From contig NZ_WBJX01000003.1 of the NCBI RefSeq assembly GCF_008831075.1, positions 62,001 through 126,000 of the forward strand: a stretch of 64,000 bases of DNA. Direction: 5' to 3'. The DNA is from Pseudoclavibacter terrae (lineage in GTDB: Bacteria > Actinomycetota > Actinomycetes > Actinomycetales > Microbacteriaceae). Below are positions 46,148-55,536 of the stretch, one piece after another. Below the pieces are notes generated by a model. It worked only from the letters and a program-made list of their open reading frames with translations. It did not search any database and had not been told where the DNA came from. Position numbers and translations under genes: made by a program. Within the stretch, counting starts at the first letter, position 1; every line of letters begins with the position of its first letter.

Positions 46148-47773
46148 ATGACCAGACGCCGCTCCATCCTCTCCGCCGCCGCCATCGGCGCGACCCTCAC
46201 CTCCCTCCTCCTCAGCGGATGCGCGACCGGGCAGAGCACCGCAAGCCAGGGCTCGGACGCCCCCGTGCAGGGCGGTGACCTCGTGCACGCCGTCACCGCG
46301 ATCGCCGACGGCTGGCAGCAGCAGCAGTCGAACAACTGGCACAAGAGCCAGGTGTGGACGCAGCTCGTCGAGACGCTCGTCTACGTCGACAGCACGGGCG
46401 AAGTGCATCCGTGGCTCGCCGAGTCATGGGCGGAGAGCGAGGACGGACTCCAGTACACGCTGAAGCTGCGCGACGACGTCACCTTCTCGGACGGCACGCC
46501 GCTGACCGCGGACGTCGTCGCGAAGAACCTCGAAGTGCTCGGCCTCGGCGACGAGAGCAAGGGCATCACCCGCTCGCCCATCGTGCCAGGCGAGTTCGCG
46601 AGCGCCGAAGCCGTCGACGACACGACCGTGCTCGTGACCCTCAGCTCCCCGAACCGCGGCTTCATCCCGAGCCTCGGGTTCTTCGCCGCCGGAATCCTCG
46701 GCGAGAGCACGATCGACCTGCCGCTGGAAGAGCAGGCGAAGCTCGAGAACGTCGTCGGCACTGGCCCCTTCGTCTTCGAGTCGCAGGTGCCGGAGCGCGA
46801 GATCGTCGTCACGAAACGCGACGACTACGACTGGGCGAGCGAGGCGTTCGACCACGAGGGGCCCGCGTACCTCGACTCCATCACTTTCAACGTGCTCGAG
46901 GAGGATTCCGCACGCCAGGGAGCGCTCGAAGCCGGCCAGGTCGACTCGGTGCACTTCGTGCAGCCAAGCGAGGAGCAGCGCCTCAGCGACGACGGCTTCA
47001 ACGTCATCTACGGCGAGTACCTCGGCACACCCATCAACTTCGTGCTGCGCCCTCACGCGGCCATCACCGACGACGTGAAGGTGCGCCAGGCCATCCAGCA
47101 CGGCGTGGACCGCCAGGAGATCGTCGACACGGTCTTCAACTCCAACTGGAAGCCCGCCACCTCCTCGGTGCAGGCCGCGACGCCCGGCTGGGTCGACCTG
47201 AGCGAGAACCTCGCCTTCGACCAGGACCTCTCGAACACGCTGCTCGACGAATCCGGCTGGACAGAGACGGACAGTGACGGCTACCGGGTGAAGGACGGCA
47301 CGCGCCTCACGATCCCCGCGTACACGTCCCCGTTCGTCAACGGTTCAGGCCAGATCCTCGAGCTCGCCAAGCAGCAGCTCAAAGCCGTCGGCATCGAGCT
47401 GGAGATCCGCCAGTCGGATGCGAGCACCTACAGCGACATCTTCGCCGCGGGAGGCACACCCATCTTCCCTGTCGCCAACTCCTTCCTCGATGCGACGACC
47501 CTGCGCCAGTACTGGGGCCAGGACTACACGAACCAGTTCCAGCTGAAGAACGGCGAGCTCGAGGAGCAGCTGCTCGGCGTCTCGGAGACCGCGAACGGCA
47601 CCGACGAGCGCGCCGCGAACCTCGCCGAGCTGCAGGAGACGGTCCTCGAGGAGGCCTACACGGTGCCGCTGGTCGACAACTACCAGGTGTTCGTCACGAG
47701 CCCCAACGTGTCCGGCATAGAGACCAACGCCGTCGGCCGCCCGTACTTCTACGACACCTGGCTCGCGCAGTAG
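46148..47773 (+). CDS. ABC transporter substrate-binding lipoprotein (family 5, oligopeptide/nickel type)
   Basis: A 541-residue SBP_bac_5 lipoprotein. The signal peptide ends in a lipobox (LLLSGCATG). The mature protein has VWTQLVETLVYVDSTGEVHP, LAESWAESEDGLQYTLKLRD, then DVTFSDGTPLTADVVAKNLE, the classic DppA/OppA signature. The C-terminal half has VRQAIQHGVDRQEIVDTVF. It binds peptides or similar solutes outside the cell. No permease or ATPase gene is adjacent, so it must use a transporter encoded elsewhere. The ATG at 46148 starts MTRRRSILSAAAIG. Confidence 0.92.
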   Translation: MTRRRSILSAAAIGATLTSLLLSGCATGQSTASQGSDAPVQGGDLVHAVTAIADGWQQQQSNNWHKSQVWTQLVETLVYVDSTGEVHPWLAESWAESEDGLQYTLKLRDDVTFSDGTPLTADVVAKNLEVLGLGDESKGITRSPIVPGEFASAEAVDDTTVLVTLSSPNRGFIPSLGFFAAGILGESTIDLPLEEQAKLENVVGTGPFVFESQVPEREIVVTKRDDYDWASEAFDHEGPAYLDSITFNVLEEDSARQGALEAGQVDSVHFVQPSEEQRLSDDGFNVIYGEYLGTPINFVLRPHAAITDDVKVRQAIQHGVDRQEIVDTVFNSNWKPATSSVQAATPGWVDLSENLAFDQDLSNTLLDESGWTETDSDGYRVKDGTRLTIPAYTSPFVNGSGQILELAKQQLKAVGIELEIRQSDASTYSDIFAAGGTPIFPVANSFLDATTLRQYWGQDYTNQFQLKNGELEEQLLGVSETANGTDERAANLAELQETVLEEAYTVPLVDNYQVFVTSPNVSGIETNAVGRPYFYDTWLAQ

Positions 47774-47903
47774 CCGCATGGCGGCGGCCCGGAACCGGGA
47801 AGGCGCATCCCTTCGCGTCGAACTTCGGTGACTGTTCGGCCTTTTCCGCCCGTCTCGGGCGCGCTGGACCCAAGTTGTCACCGGAGTCTGGCGGCTGCCC
47901 GCC

Positions 47904-48767
47904 TCACGGCTCGTGGAACGTCACCGGGAAGTCCGCGATGTGCAGACCGGATGCGCCGATCCTGCTCTCGATCGCGGCGTGCTGGGCGGCGGGCGCGGTG
48001 ACGTTCACGTGGTCTCGGCCGCCCATCGGGGCGCTCCCGCCGTCGGCCCAGAAGGCGCCGACCTCGTGATCTTCGGCGAGGTCGGCGAGCAGCGCGAGGT
48101 AGGGCTCCTCCTGCCCGGGCAGGATCGTGGCACCGAGCGTCGTTGAGTTGATCTCGACCTCCCTGTCGGGGCCCAAGCCCGCGGCGGCAAGCAGCACCCC
48201 AGCGTTCTGGACGAGCGGCAGCAGGTGGGGGTAGCCGTCTCTGGTCTCTTCGATGGAGACGAGAGCGAAGCGGTCGTTCTCCCAGATCGCGGGCTGCACG
48301 GCCATGCCGGGCGCGACCTCGTCGAGCTCGTCGACGAGCGACACGGCGTCGAAGCCGAAGCTCGGGCAGGTGCCTCCCGACAGCGCTCGGCCCGAGGAGT
48401 CGGTCTGGCTGTGCAGCGACATCACGCCGCCCGCGGCCGCGGGCACCTCGAGAGACCAGCTGACACCCTCGGGATGCGCAGACGCGCAGAGTTCGTCGAG
48501 CAGGGCGGGCAGGTGCTCCTGCTCGACGTCGAGCTCGATCTGCGAGATGGGGTCGACGAAGATGGGCGCTTCAACCCAGCGTTGTCCCGACACCTCGGTC
48601 ACGCCCGGGAGCGCCTCGACCTCCTCGACGAAGGTGTCGAACGCCGCGGTCGGGCGGTCGAAGCGGGTCTCGTTGACCATCCAGCTGAAGAGCGTCGCGG
48701 CGCCGAGCAGGACGTCGAGGAGCGCGATCACGAGGGCGGCGAGCCACACCCGAGTCCGGAGTCGCAC
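47904..48767 (-). CDS. Membrane-anchored extracellular protein of unknown function
   Basis: A 287-residue protein. One N-terminal membrane segment (VWLAALVIALLDVLLGAATL) anchors an acidic extracellular part of about 250 residues. EEVEALPGVTEVSGQRWVEA and the repeated alpha/beta pattern look like two similar small domains. The only extracellular Cys residues are in ELCASAH and GGTCPSFG. The GTG start at 48767 follows GGGAGGCAGCAC. I do not recognise the family. It is divergent from the MFS gene and convergent with the binding-protein gene. Confidence 0.65.
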   Translation of the reverse strand: MRLRTRVWLAALVIALLDVLLGAATLFSWMVNETRFDRPTAAFDTFVEEVEALPGVTEVSGQRWVEAPIFVDPISQIELDVEQEHLPALLDELCASAHPEGVSWSLEVPAAAGGVMSLHSQTDSSGRALSGGTCPSFGFDAVSLVDELDEVAPGMAVQPAIWENDRFALVSIEETRDGYPHLLPLVQNAGVLLAAAGLGPDREVEINSTTLGATILPGQEEPYLALLADLAEDHEVGAFWADGGSAPMGGRDHVNVTAPAAQHAAIESRIGASGLHIADFPVTFHEP

Positions 48768-48940
48768 GTGCTGCCTCCCCTCCCGCAGCCGCGCGTTGCT
48801 CCGACCGCTTTCCGGGCCAGGGTGCCACGCGCAGGTCACCGTGCGGTTCACGGCAGACGAACGGCGAGCGAACGCCGACGGCCAGGACCTCGCGCAGGGC
48901 CGTTCCCCTCCGCGCCGCCTCCCGCGCATAGAATCCGCGC

Positions 48941-50395
48941 ATGGCACTCCCCGGCCGCGCCGACGACGGCGCCCCCTCACCCAGCGACCCGACTCCGAGC
49001 GGACGAGTCGAGACCGTCGACGGCGGCGCTGCGGTCACGCCGAAGGAGCTGAAGAAGCGCGCAACCGCCTGGGCGCTGTGGGACGTCGGCAACTCCGCGT
49101 TCCAGGCGGTCGTCGTCACCTTCGTCTTCGCCACCTACCTCGCGAGCGACCTCTTCATCGACCCGCAGGTCGCAGCGCTCGGCGAAGCGAACCCGCTCGA
49201 CCCGCAGTATCTGGCCGCGCAGGCCGCATCCACCAACGTCATCGCCAACCTGAGCACCGTCGCCGGCCTCCTCGTCGCCCTCATCGCTCCGGTGCTCGGG
49301 CAGCGCTCCGACGGCTCCGGCAGGCGCAAGCTGTGGCTCGGCATCTTCACCGGCATCACCGTGCTCATCATGCTCGCGATGTTCTTCATCCAGCCCGGCG
49401 AGGAGTACCTGTTCTGGGGTGCGCTGCTGCTCGCAGTCGGCACGATCTTCGCCGAGCTGAGCGGCGTCAACTACAACGCGATGCTGTCGCAGGTGTCGAC
49501 GCCCAAGAACGTGGGCCGCATCTCGGGCATCGGCTGGGGCCTCGGCTACCTGGGCAGCATCGTGCTGCTGGTGCTGCTGCTGGTGCTGTTCATCCAGTCG
49601 TTCGGCGCGGAGGGCCGGAACGGCATCCTCGGGGTGCCGAGCGGGGCGGATGGGGGCGCGCTGGACATCCGCTTCGCGATCGTGCTCGCCGCGGTCTGGT
49701 ACGTGGTCTTCGCGCTGCCCGTCATGTTCAAGGTGCCCGAGATTCCGAAGGACGAGAACCGCCCCAAGGTGAGCTTCCTCGCGTCGTACGGCGTGCTGTT
49801 CCGGGTCATCGGGAAGCTCGCGAAGAGCGACCCGAAGCTCCTCCTCTTCCTCGCCGCGAGCGCCGTGTTCCGCGACGGACTGCAGGCGATCTTCGCGTTC
49901 GGCGCGATCCTCGCGGCGCAGGTGTACGGCTTCGCGCCCAGCGAGGTCATCTACTTCGCGGTCGCTGCGAACCTCGTCGCCGGCCTGGGCACGCTCGCGG
50001 CCGGGTGGTTCGACGACCGCTTCGGCCCGAAGCTCGTGATCATGGCCTCGCTCGTCTCGCTCACGGCGTTCTCCGTGGTGCTCATCTTCCTCCCCTCCGA
50101 GAAGACCGTGTTCTGGATCTTCGGCCTCGCGCTCTGCCTCTTCGTGGGGCCGGCGCAGGCCGCGAGCCGCTCCTACCTCTCGCGCGCGACACCTCCCGGC
50201 CGCGAGGGCGAGCTGTTCGGCCTCTACGCCACCACGAACCGGGTCGCGAGCTTCATCACCCCCGCCCTGTTCAGCCTCTTCGTGTTCCTCTCCGGCAACC
50301 CGAAGATGGGCATCATCGGCATCGGCATCGTGCTCGCCGTCGGGTTCCTCATGATGCTTCCCGTGCCGAGCAAGGTGAAGCAGGCGAGCGCGTAG
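48941..50395 (+). CDS. MFS transporter of the UMF1 (Atg22-like) family
   Basis: A 484-residue membrane protein with about twelve helices. A polar N-terminus of about 38 residues precedes RATAWALWDVGNSAFQAVVV, the W-A-L-W-D-x-G-N-S-A-F motif characteristic of UMF1/vacuole effluxer proteins. SDGSGRRKLWLGIFTG is the MFS motif A equivalent. AASRSYLSRATPPGREGELF in the second half is also typical. Substrate unknown; eukaryotic relatives export amino acids from the vacuole. Confidence 0.88.
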   Translation: MALPGRADDGAPSPSDPTPSGRVETVDGGAAVTPKELKKRATAWALWDVGNSAFQAVVVTFVFATYLASDLFIDPQVAALGEANPLDPQYLAAQAASTNVIANLSTVAGLLVALIAPVLGQRSDGSGRRKLWLGIFTGITVLIMLAMFFIQPGEEYLFWGALLLAVGTIFAELSGVNYNAMLSQVSTPKNVGRISGIGWGLGYLGSIVLLVLLLVLFIQSFGAEGRNGILGVPSGADGGALDIRFAIVLAAVWYVVFALPVMFKVPEIPKDENRPKVSFLASYGVLFRVIGKLAKSDPKLLLFLAASAVFRDGLQAIFAFGAILAAQVYGFAPSEVIYFAVAANLVAGLGTLAAGWFDDRFGPKLVIMASLVSLTAFSVVLIFLPSEKTVFWIFGLALCLFVGPAQAASRSYLSRATPPGREGELFGLYATTNRVASFITPALFSLFVFLSGNPKMGIIGIGIVLAVGFLMMLPVPSKVKQASA

Positions 50396-50474
50396 CGGCA
50401 CGCCAGCGGACCCGGCGGAGCCCGCGAGGGAACACCGAATCGGACACTCGATGAACGGCACGTGAACGTGCAGC

Positions 50475-50493
50475 ACTTGCACCCATTGCAAGT
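50475..50493. promoter_or_regulatory. Candidate RpiR operator
   Basis: ACTTGCA-CCCAT-TGCAAGT is a perfect 7-bp inverted repeat 24 bases before the regulator start. A further half-site-like TTGCACTT follows at 50499-50506, and GCACGT-GA-ACGTGC lies just upstream (50458-50471). Confidence 0.65.
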
Positions 50494-50517
50494 TCTTTTG
50501 CACTTAGCGTTCCTGGC

Positions 50518-51348
50518 GTGCTCATCATCAGCCTCGCCAAGCAGCAGGGTCACCTGCTCACGCCGACCGACCGTCGGCTGGTCGGGGCGCTGCAGTCGCA
50601 GCCCCTCGAGGCCACCTTCTGGAGCGCCGCCGAGCTGACCGGCCCCCTCGAGCTGCACCAGTCGGCCGCCACGCGCCTCGCGCAGCGCCTCGGCTTCGAG
50701 GGCTACCCGCAGCTCCGGGATGCGCTCCGCTCCGACTACCACGGGGGCGACGGCCCGTCGCAGCGCATCAGGGGGCGCCTCGAGCGGCACCAGGAGAGCG
50801 ACGTGCTCGGCGGCTTCGTCGCCGACGAGCTCTCCGCTCTGTCGGAGCTGCCACGCCACGTGCACCAGAGCGAGCTCGACGCGCTCGCCGAGCGGGTGCT
50901 GCGCGCCGGCGAGGTGCACCTGTTCGCGCAGGGCAACGCGACCGTGCTCGTCGACCTCGTGAGCCGCCGTCTCCAGCGGTTCGGGATGCGCACCGTGCAC
51001 CTCACCGGTTCGCGTCGCGACATCGGGGAGCGCATCGCTCGCCTCTCAGAGGGCGATCTCCTCCTCGCCTTCGCATTCCGGCGGGCTCCCGCCCTGCTCG
51101 GCCCGCTGCTCGACGTCGCCGCTGAGGTCGGTGCACACAGCGCGCTCATCACGGACACCGTCGTCTGGCCGGCCCCGCACCCGTCAACCATCATCGCCGC
51201 GCCCCGCGGCGGCAGTGACGACTACCTCTCCCTGACCGTGCCGATGGCGATCAGCAACGCGCTCATCCTCACCATCGCGCGCCGCGCCGAGCCATCCCTC
51301 CGTTCCCTCGACCGGCTCGGCACCCTCCTCGACCGCTTCGACTCCTGA
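50518..51348 (+). CDS. MurR/RpiR family regulator with SIS domain
   Basis: A 276-residue RpiR-type regulator. The N-terminal HTH_6 domain (LTPTDRRLVGALQSQPLEAT, AATRLAQRLGFEGYPQLRDA) is followed by a SIS domain, which binds phosphosugars (VHLFAQGNATVLVDLVSRRL, GDLLLAFAFRRAPALLGPLL). It uses a GTG start. It is upstream of an ABC importer and phosphatase on the same strand, about 110 bases away, and has an inverted repeat in its own promoter region. It probably senses a phosphorylated sugar and controls this operon. Confidence 0.9.
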   Translation: MLIISLAKQQGHLLTPTDRRLVGALQSQPLEATFWSAAELTGPLELHQSAATRLAQRLGFEGYPQLRDALRSDYHGGDGPSQRIRGRLERHQESDVLGGFVADELSALSELPRHVHQSELDALAERVLRAGEVHLFAQGNATVLVDLVSRRLQRFGMRTVHLTGSRRDIGERIARLSEGDLLLAFAFRRAPALLGPLLDVAAEVGAHSALITDTVVWPAPHPSTIIAAPRGGSDDYLSLTVPMAISNALILTIARRAEPSLRSLDRLGTLLDRFDS

Positions 51349-51458
51349 CCGCTCACCCAAGTCCGCCTGCGTCCGCAGCCCACCCGCCCCAGACCTGCTC
51401 CACCGCCGCCCTGCCGGCTTCTCCGATCTGCACCCCAACAGACCTGGAAGGATCCCCC

Positions 51459-52625
51459 ATGCGCATCCCCACCCGCCCACTCGTGACGTCCGCCGCGGCG
51501 CTCGCCGCCCTCGCGCTCCTCGCCGGGTGCTCCACCTCCCCCGCCACCGGCGACGACACGGCAGCCGCCGTCGACTGGGAGTCACTGAGCCACGACGAGC
51601 TCGTCGCCATGGCCGAGGAAGAGGGCACCGTCTCCGTGTACGCCTTCACGAGCCGCATCGCGAGCATCGAGGAGAGCTTCGAGGCCGCCTACCCCGGCAT
51701 CGACGTCGTCGCAAGCGACCTCTCGTCGACCGAGCTCATCCAGCGCCTCGCGAGCGAGCACTCGGCTGGCAGCACGACCGCCGATGTCGCCTACGTGAGC
51801 GACGCCCCGGTCGTCGTCACCCAGCTGCTCGCCGACGGCGTGCTCACGCCATACGTGCCGCCGCGCGTCGCCGAATCGCTCCCCGAGGAATTCCAGACGC
51901 CCCTCGTCGCGAACCGCCTCTCGACGAAGGTGCTCATGTACAACGAGGAGGCGCATCCGGACGGCGCCCCGGTCGACAACCTGTGGGAGCTGACCGAGCC
52001 AGCCTGGGCCAGCAAGGTCGTCATGGTCGACCCCAACGTGCGCGGCGACTACCTCGACCTCGTCACCGAGATGTCGCTGCGGTCCGACGAGATGTCAGGC
52101 GCCTACGAGGAGCACTTCGGCACCCCCATCGCGCTCGATGAAGGCGTCGAGGATGCAGGTCTCCAGTTCATCTCCGACCTCTACGCGAACGACGTCGTGC
52201 TCGTCGACGACACCGACACGGTCAACGCGGCAGTCGGCGCTACCGGCCAGGCGAGCCCGCCCGTCGGCTTCACGTCGTACTCCGACCGCCGCGACAACGA
52301 GGACGAGGGATGGGCGCTGCAGGTCGCGGCCGACGTCGCCCCGTCGCCCGGCATCGCCTTCCCCGCGATGCTCGGTGTCACCGCGGGCGCCGAGAACCCG
52401 GCGGCCGCGCGACTCCTCATCGACTACATGATGGGCGACGACAGCGAGACGGGCGGAGCAGGCTTCGAACCGTTCTACGTCGCCGGTGACTACCCGACGC
52501 GCGGCGACGTCGTCGCTCCCGCCGACGCCGTCTCGCTCGACGAGCTCGGCGCCTGGCGCATCGACCCGGAGTCCTCCGCAGAGCGTCGCGACGAGATCGC
52601 CGACTTCCTCCTCAGCATCCAGTGA
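51459..52625 (+). CDS. ABC transporter binding lipoprotein (ferric/AEP/sugar-phosphate family)
   Basis: A 388-residue binding protein. The lipobox is LLAGCSTS. The mature protein has EEGTVSVYAFTSRIASIEES, STTADVAYVSDAPVVVTQLL and VGFTSYSDRRDNEDEGWALQ, typical of the family that contains FbpA/FutA (iron), PhnS (2-aminoethylphosphonate) and AfuA (sugar phosphates). The iron-coordinating Tyr-Tyr pair of FbpA is not evident near the C-terminus, so a phosphorylated organic ligand is more likely here. The stop overlaps the permease GTG by 4 bases. Confidence 0.88.
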   Translation: MRIPTRPLVTSAAALAALALLAGCSTSPATGDDTAAAVDWESLSHDELVAMAEEEGTVSVYAFTSRIASIEESFEAAYPGIDVVASDLSSTELIQRLASEHSAGSTTADVAYVSDAPVVVTQLLADGVLTPYVPPRVAESLPEEFQTPLVANRLSTKVLMYNEEAHPDGAPVDNLWELTEPAWASKVVMVDPNVRGDYLDLVTEMSLRSDEMSGAYEEHFGTPIALDEGVEDAGLQFISDLYANDVVLVDDTDTVNAAVGATGQASPPVGFTSYSDRRDNEDEGWALQVAADVAPSPGIAFPAMLGVTAGAENPAAARLLIDYMMGDDSETGGAGFEPFYVAGDYPTRGDVVAPADAVSLDELGAWRIDPESSAERRDEIADFLLSIQ

Positions 52626-54400
52626 CGCTCCTCACCCGGTCCGTCAGCCGCGACTCCGCCCCGGTGCGGGGTCGCGGCTCGCGGACGGTCGCATCGCGAG
52701 GCCGCATCGGCGTGCTCGCGGCGGTCGTCATCACCATCCTCGTCATCCTCGTCGCGCTGCCCCTCGGCGGCCTCGTCGCCGCCACCGTCGGCGAACGCGG
52801 TGCGGGCGCCTGGGGCGACGTGTTCGTCGGTCGCATCGCCTCGAACCTCTTCTGGCAGCCCCTCGGGAACTCACTGCTCGTCGGGCTCGGCACCGGAGTC
52901 CTCTCGACCATCATCGGCGCCTTCCTCGCCTGGGTCGTGGTCATGAGCGACGTGCCGGGCCGCAAGGTCATCGGCGCGCTCGCCGCCGTGCCGTTCGCAC
53001 TGCCGAGCTTCGCCATCGCACTCGCCTGGGAGACCGTCTTCCGCAACGACCGCATCGGCGGCTCCCCCGGGCTGCTCCAGTCGTTCGGCATCGCGGTTCC
53101 GGATGTGCTGGCCTGGGGCGCCGTGCCCATCACGCTCACCCTCGTCGCGCACTACTTCTCCCTCTCCTTCCTCGTCGTCGCCGCGGCCCTCGCGAACGTC
53201 GGTGGGGACCTGCTCGCGGCCGCCGAGCTGACGGGGGCCTCTCGGCTGCGCATCGCGCTTCGCGTGACGCTGCCGGCCGTCGCCCCCGCCCTGCTCTCCG
53301 GGTTCCTCCTCGCCTTCGCAGAGGGCGTCAGCAACTTCGCCGTCCCGGCCCTGCTCGGTCTGCCCGTCCGCTTCCAGACCCTGAGCACCCGGCTCTACGG
53401 CTCCATCTCCACGGGCGACGTCGAGCGCGGCTACGTGCTCTCGATCCTGCTCGTCGTGGTCGCGGCCGCCGTGCTCTACCTCGGCACCAGGGCCACGGGG
53501 CGCGGCTCATTCGCGACGCTCACCGGCAAAGCCACACGCGCGCGCTCGGTGCGCACCGGGGTCTGGCGCATCCCACTGCTCGTCGTCGCCTCCGCACTCG
53601 TGCTCGTCACGGCGATCATCCCCGGCATCGTGCTCGCCGTCAGCACCGTCCTGCGGCGAACCGGACGCGTCGACGGGGGGTTCACGCTGCACTTCTGGAC
53701 GGGTGAGTCCGACCCCGGCATCGCCCAGGGCGTGCGGGGCATCCTCACCGACCCGACGGTCATCAACGCGCTCGGCGGCACCCTCGCGCTCGGGGCTTCC
53801 GTCGCCGCCGGGGCCATCGTGCTCGGCGTGCTCGGCGCCTACGTGCTGCGTCGCCTCCCGCGAGCGCGCGCCACCTCCGGCACCATCTCGTTCCTCTCCT
53901 ACGTGCCGTTCCTCATCCCGGGCGTCGCCTTCGGGGCCGCGTTCATCGCGCAGTTCGGCACGCCGATCGGCCCGCTCCCCTCGCTCTACGGCACCTTCTG
54001 GATCCTGATCCTCGCCGGCATCGCGGCGAGCGTCCCGTTCGCGTTCCAGACCTCGCGAGCGGCGCTCGGCCAGGTCTCGAGCGAGCTCGAGGAGGCCGCG
54101 ACGGTCGCCGGGGCCCGCGGGCCGCGCCGCCTGGCGCGCATCCTGCTGCCCCTGTCTGCCAGAGGAGTCGTGGGCGGCGGCGTGCTCGTCTTCGTGACCA
54201 TGGTGCGCGACCTGTCGCTCGTCGTGCTGCTCGTCACGCCGGCCACTCCGCTGCTGTCGACCATGACCTTCCGATACGCGTCCGAGGGGTTCACCCAGCA
54301 CGCCAACGCCATCACCCTCATCATCGCCGCCATCTCGGTGGCCGCCACCCTCCTCGCCCGCAGACTGCAGGGCGCTCGAAGCTCCGGGAGCACCACGTGA
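52622..54400 (+). CDS. ABC permease, fused double-domain type (FbpB/AfuB/PhnV family)
   Basis: A 592-residue permease with twelve or so membrane helices in two BPD domains. Each has an EAA loop for the ATPase: AAELTGASRLRIALRVTLPA in the first half and EEAATVAGARGPRRLARILL in the second. The double-length form is standard for the FbpB/AfuB class. The GTG start overlaps the binding-protein stop, and its own stop overlaps the ATPase GTG. Confidence 0.93.
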   Translation: MTLLTRSVSRDSAPVRGRGSRTVASRGRIGVLAAVVITILVILVALPLGGLVAATVGERGAGAWGDVFVGRIASNLFWQPLGNSLLVGLGTGVLSTIIGAFLAWVVVMSDVPGRKVIGALAAVPFALPSFAIALAWETVFRNDRIGGSPGLLQSFGIAVPDVLAWGAVPITLTLVAHYFSLSFLVVAAALANVGGDLLAAAELTGASRLRIALRVTLPAVAPALLSGFLLAFAEGVSNFAVPALLGLPVRFQTLSTRLYGSISTGDVERGYVLSILLVVVAAAVLYLGTRATGRGSFATLTGKATRARSVRTGVWRIPLLVVASALVLVTAIIPGIVLAVSTVLRRTGRVDGGFTLHFWTGESDPGIAQGVRGILTDPTVINALGGTLALGASVAAGAIVLGVLGAYVLRRLPRARATSGTISFLSYVPFLIPGVAFGAAFIAQFGTPIGPLPSLYGTFWILILAGIAASVPFAFQTSRAALGQVSSELEEAATVAGARGPRRLARILLPLSARGVVGGGVLVFVTMVRDLSLVVLLVTPATPLLSTMTFRYASEGFTQHANAITLIIAAISVAATLLARRLQGARSSGSTT

Positions 54401-55536
54401 CCGCCATCACCCTCGACCGCCTCTCAAAGTCGTTCGGCCGCCAGAGCGCCGTCCACGACGTCGACCTCCAGATCCCCGACGGCGCCTTCGTCGTGCTCCT
54501 CGGCCCCTCCGGGTGCGGGAAGACCACGACCTTGCGCATGCTGGCGGGGCTCGAGGAGCCGACGGCCGGGCGCATCCGCTTCGGCGATCGGATCGTCGCC
54601 GACGGCGACACGGGCGCCTCGGTTCCGGCGAGCAAGCGCGGCCTCGGCATGGTGTTCCAGAGCTACGCCCTCTGGCCGCACATGCGGGTGCGCGACAACA
54701 TCGGCTGGCCACTCAAGGTCGCCGGCTGGGGTGCGGCAGACCGGGATGCGCGGGTCGCCGAGGTGCTCGCCATGCTCGAGCTCGACGGGCTCGCGGATCG
54801 CTTCCCGGCCGAGCTCTCGGGCGGCCAGCAGCAGCGGGTCGCCATCGCCCGCACCGTCGCCCCGAAGCCGGGCGTGCTGCTCTTCGACGAGCCCCTCTCG
54901 AACCTGGATGCCCGCCTGCGGCTCGACACGCGCGCCGAGCTCGTGAAGGTGCACCGCCTCAGCGGCGCGACGAGCGTCTACGTCACGCACGACCAGGTGG
55001 AGGCGCTCGCCATGGCGACCCACATCGCCGTCATGCGCGACGGCGCCGTGGAGCAGTTCGGGACGCCAGCCGAACTGCTCGACCGGCCGGCGACCGCGTT
55101 CGTCGCCTCATTCCTGGGCAGCCCGGCGAAGGTGCTGCTGCGGGGCGAGGTCGGCCGCGGGCGCCTCTTCTGCGGCGTGGTTCCCCTCGCCAACGTGCCA
55201 GGCGTCCCGGACGGGACGCAGCTCGATGCGATGTACGCGCCGGACTCGCTCTCGGTCGGGCCGGAGGGGCTCCTCGAATTCGAGGTGCTCGAGTCGACCC
55301 CGGTCGCGGGCCGCTGGATCACGACGGGCCTCGCCGGGACGCACCGTCTGTCGATCGTCACCGACCGCGCGCACCTGCCGGGCGAGGCCACGCGGCTGCA
55401 GCCGCCGGAGCGCCCCGACGCCATCTTCGCGGCCGACGGGGCGCGCCTCGACTCGGGCGGGGCCGCGGTCGGGCAAGCGTCGGCAACCACGGTCGGACCC
55501 GCATCCGCCGCACCCCTCGTGGAGGCGACCCGATGA
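54397..55536 (+). CDS. ABC transporter ATP-binding protein (FbpC/PotA type)
   Basis: A 379-residue ATPase. Walker A is GPSGCGKTTTLRML, the signature LSGGQQQRVAIAR, Walker B VLLFDEPLSNLD, and the H-loop is in YVTHDQVEALAM. A C-terminal TOBE-type domain (about residues 240-340) is present and would regulate transport. GTG start overlaps the permease stop; the stop overlaps the phosphatase ATG. Confidence 0.95.
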   Translation: MTAITLDRLSKSFGRQSAVHDVDLQIPDGAFVVLLGPSGCGKTTTLRMLAGLEEPTAGRIRFGDRIVADGDTGASVPASKRGLGMVFQSYALWPHMRVRDNIGWPLKVAGWGAADRDARVAEVLAMLELDGLADRFPAELSGGQQQRVAIARTVAPKPGVLLFDEPLSNLDARLRLDTRAELVKVHRLSGATSVYVTHDQVEALAMATHIAVMRDGAVEQFGTPAELLDRPATAFVASFLGSPAKVLLRGEVGRGRLFCGVVPLANVPGVPDGTQLDAMYAPDSLSVGPEGLLEFEVLESTPVAGRWITTGLAGTHRLSIVTDRAHLPGEATRLQPPERPDAIFAADGARLDSGGAAVGQASATTVGPASAAPLVEATR

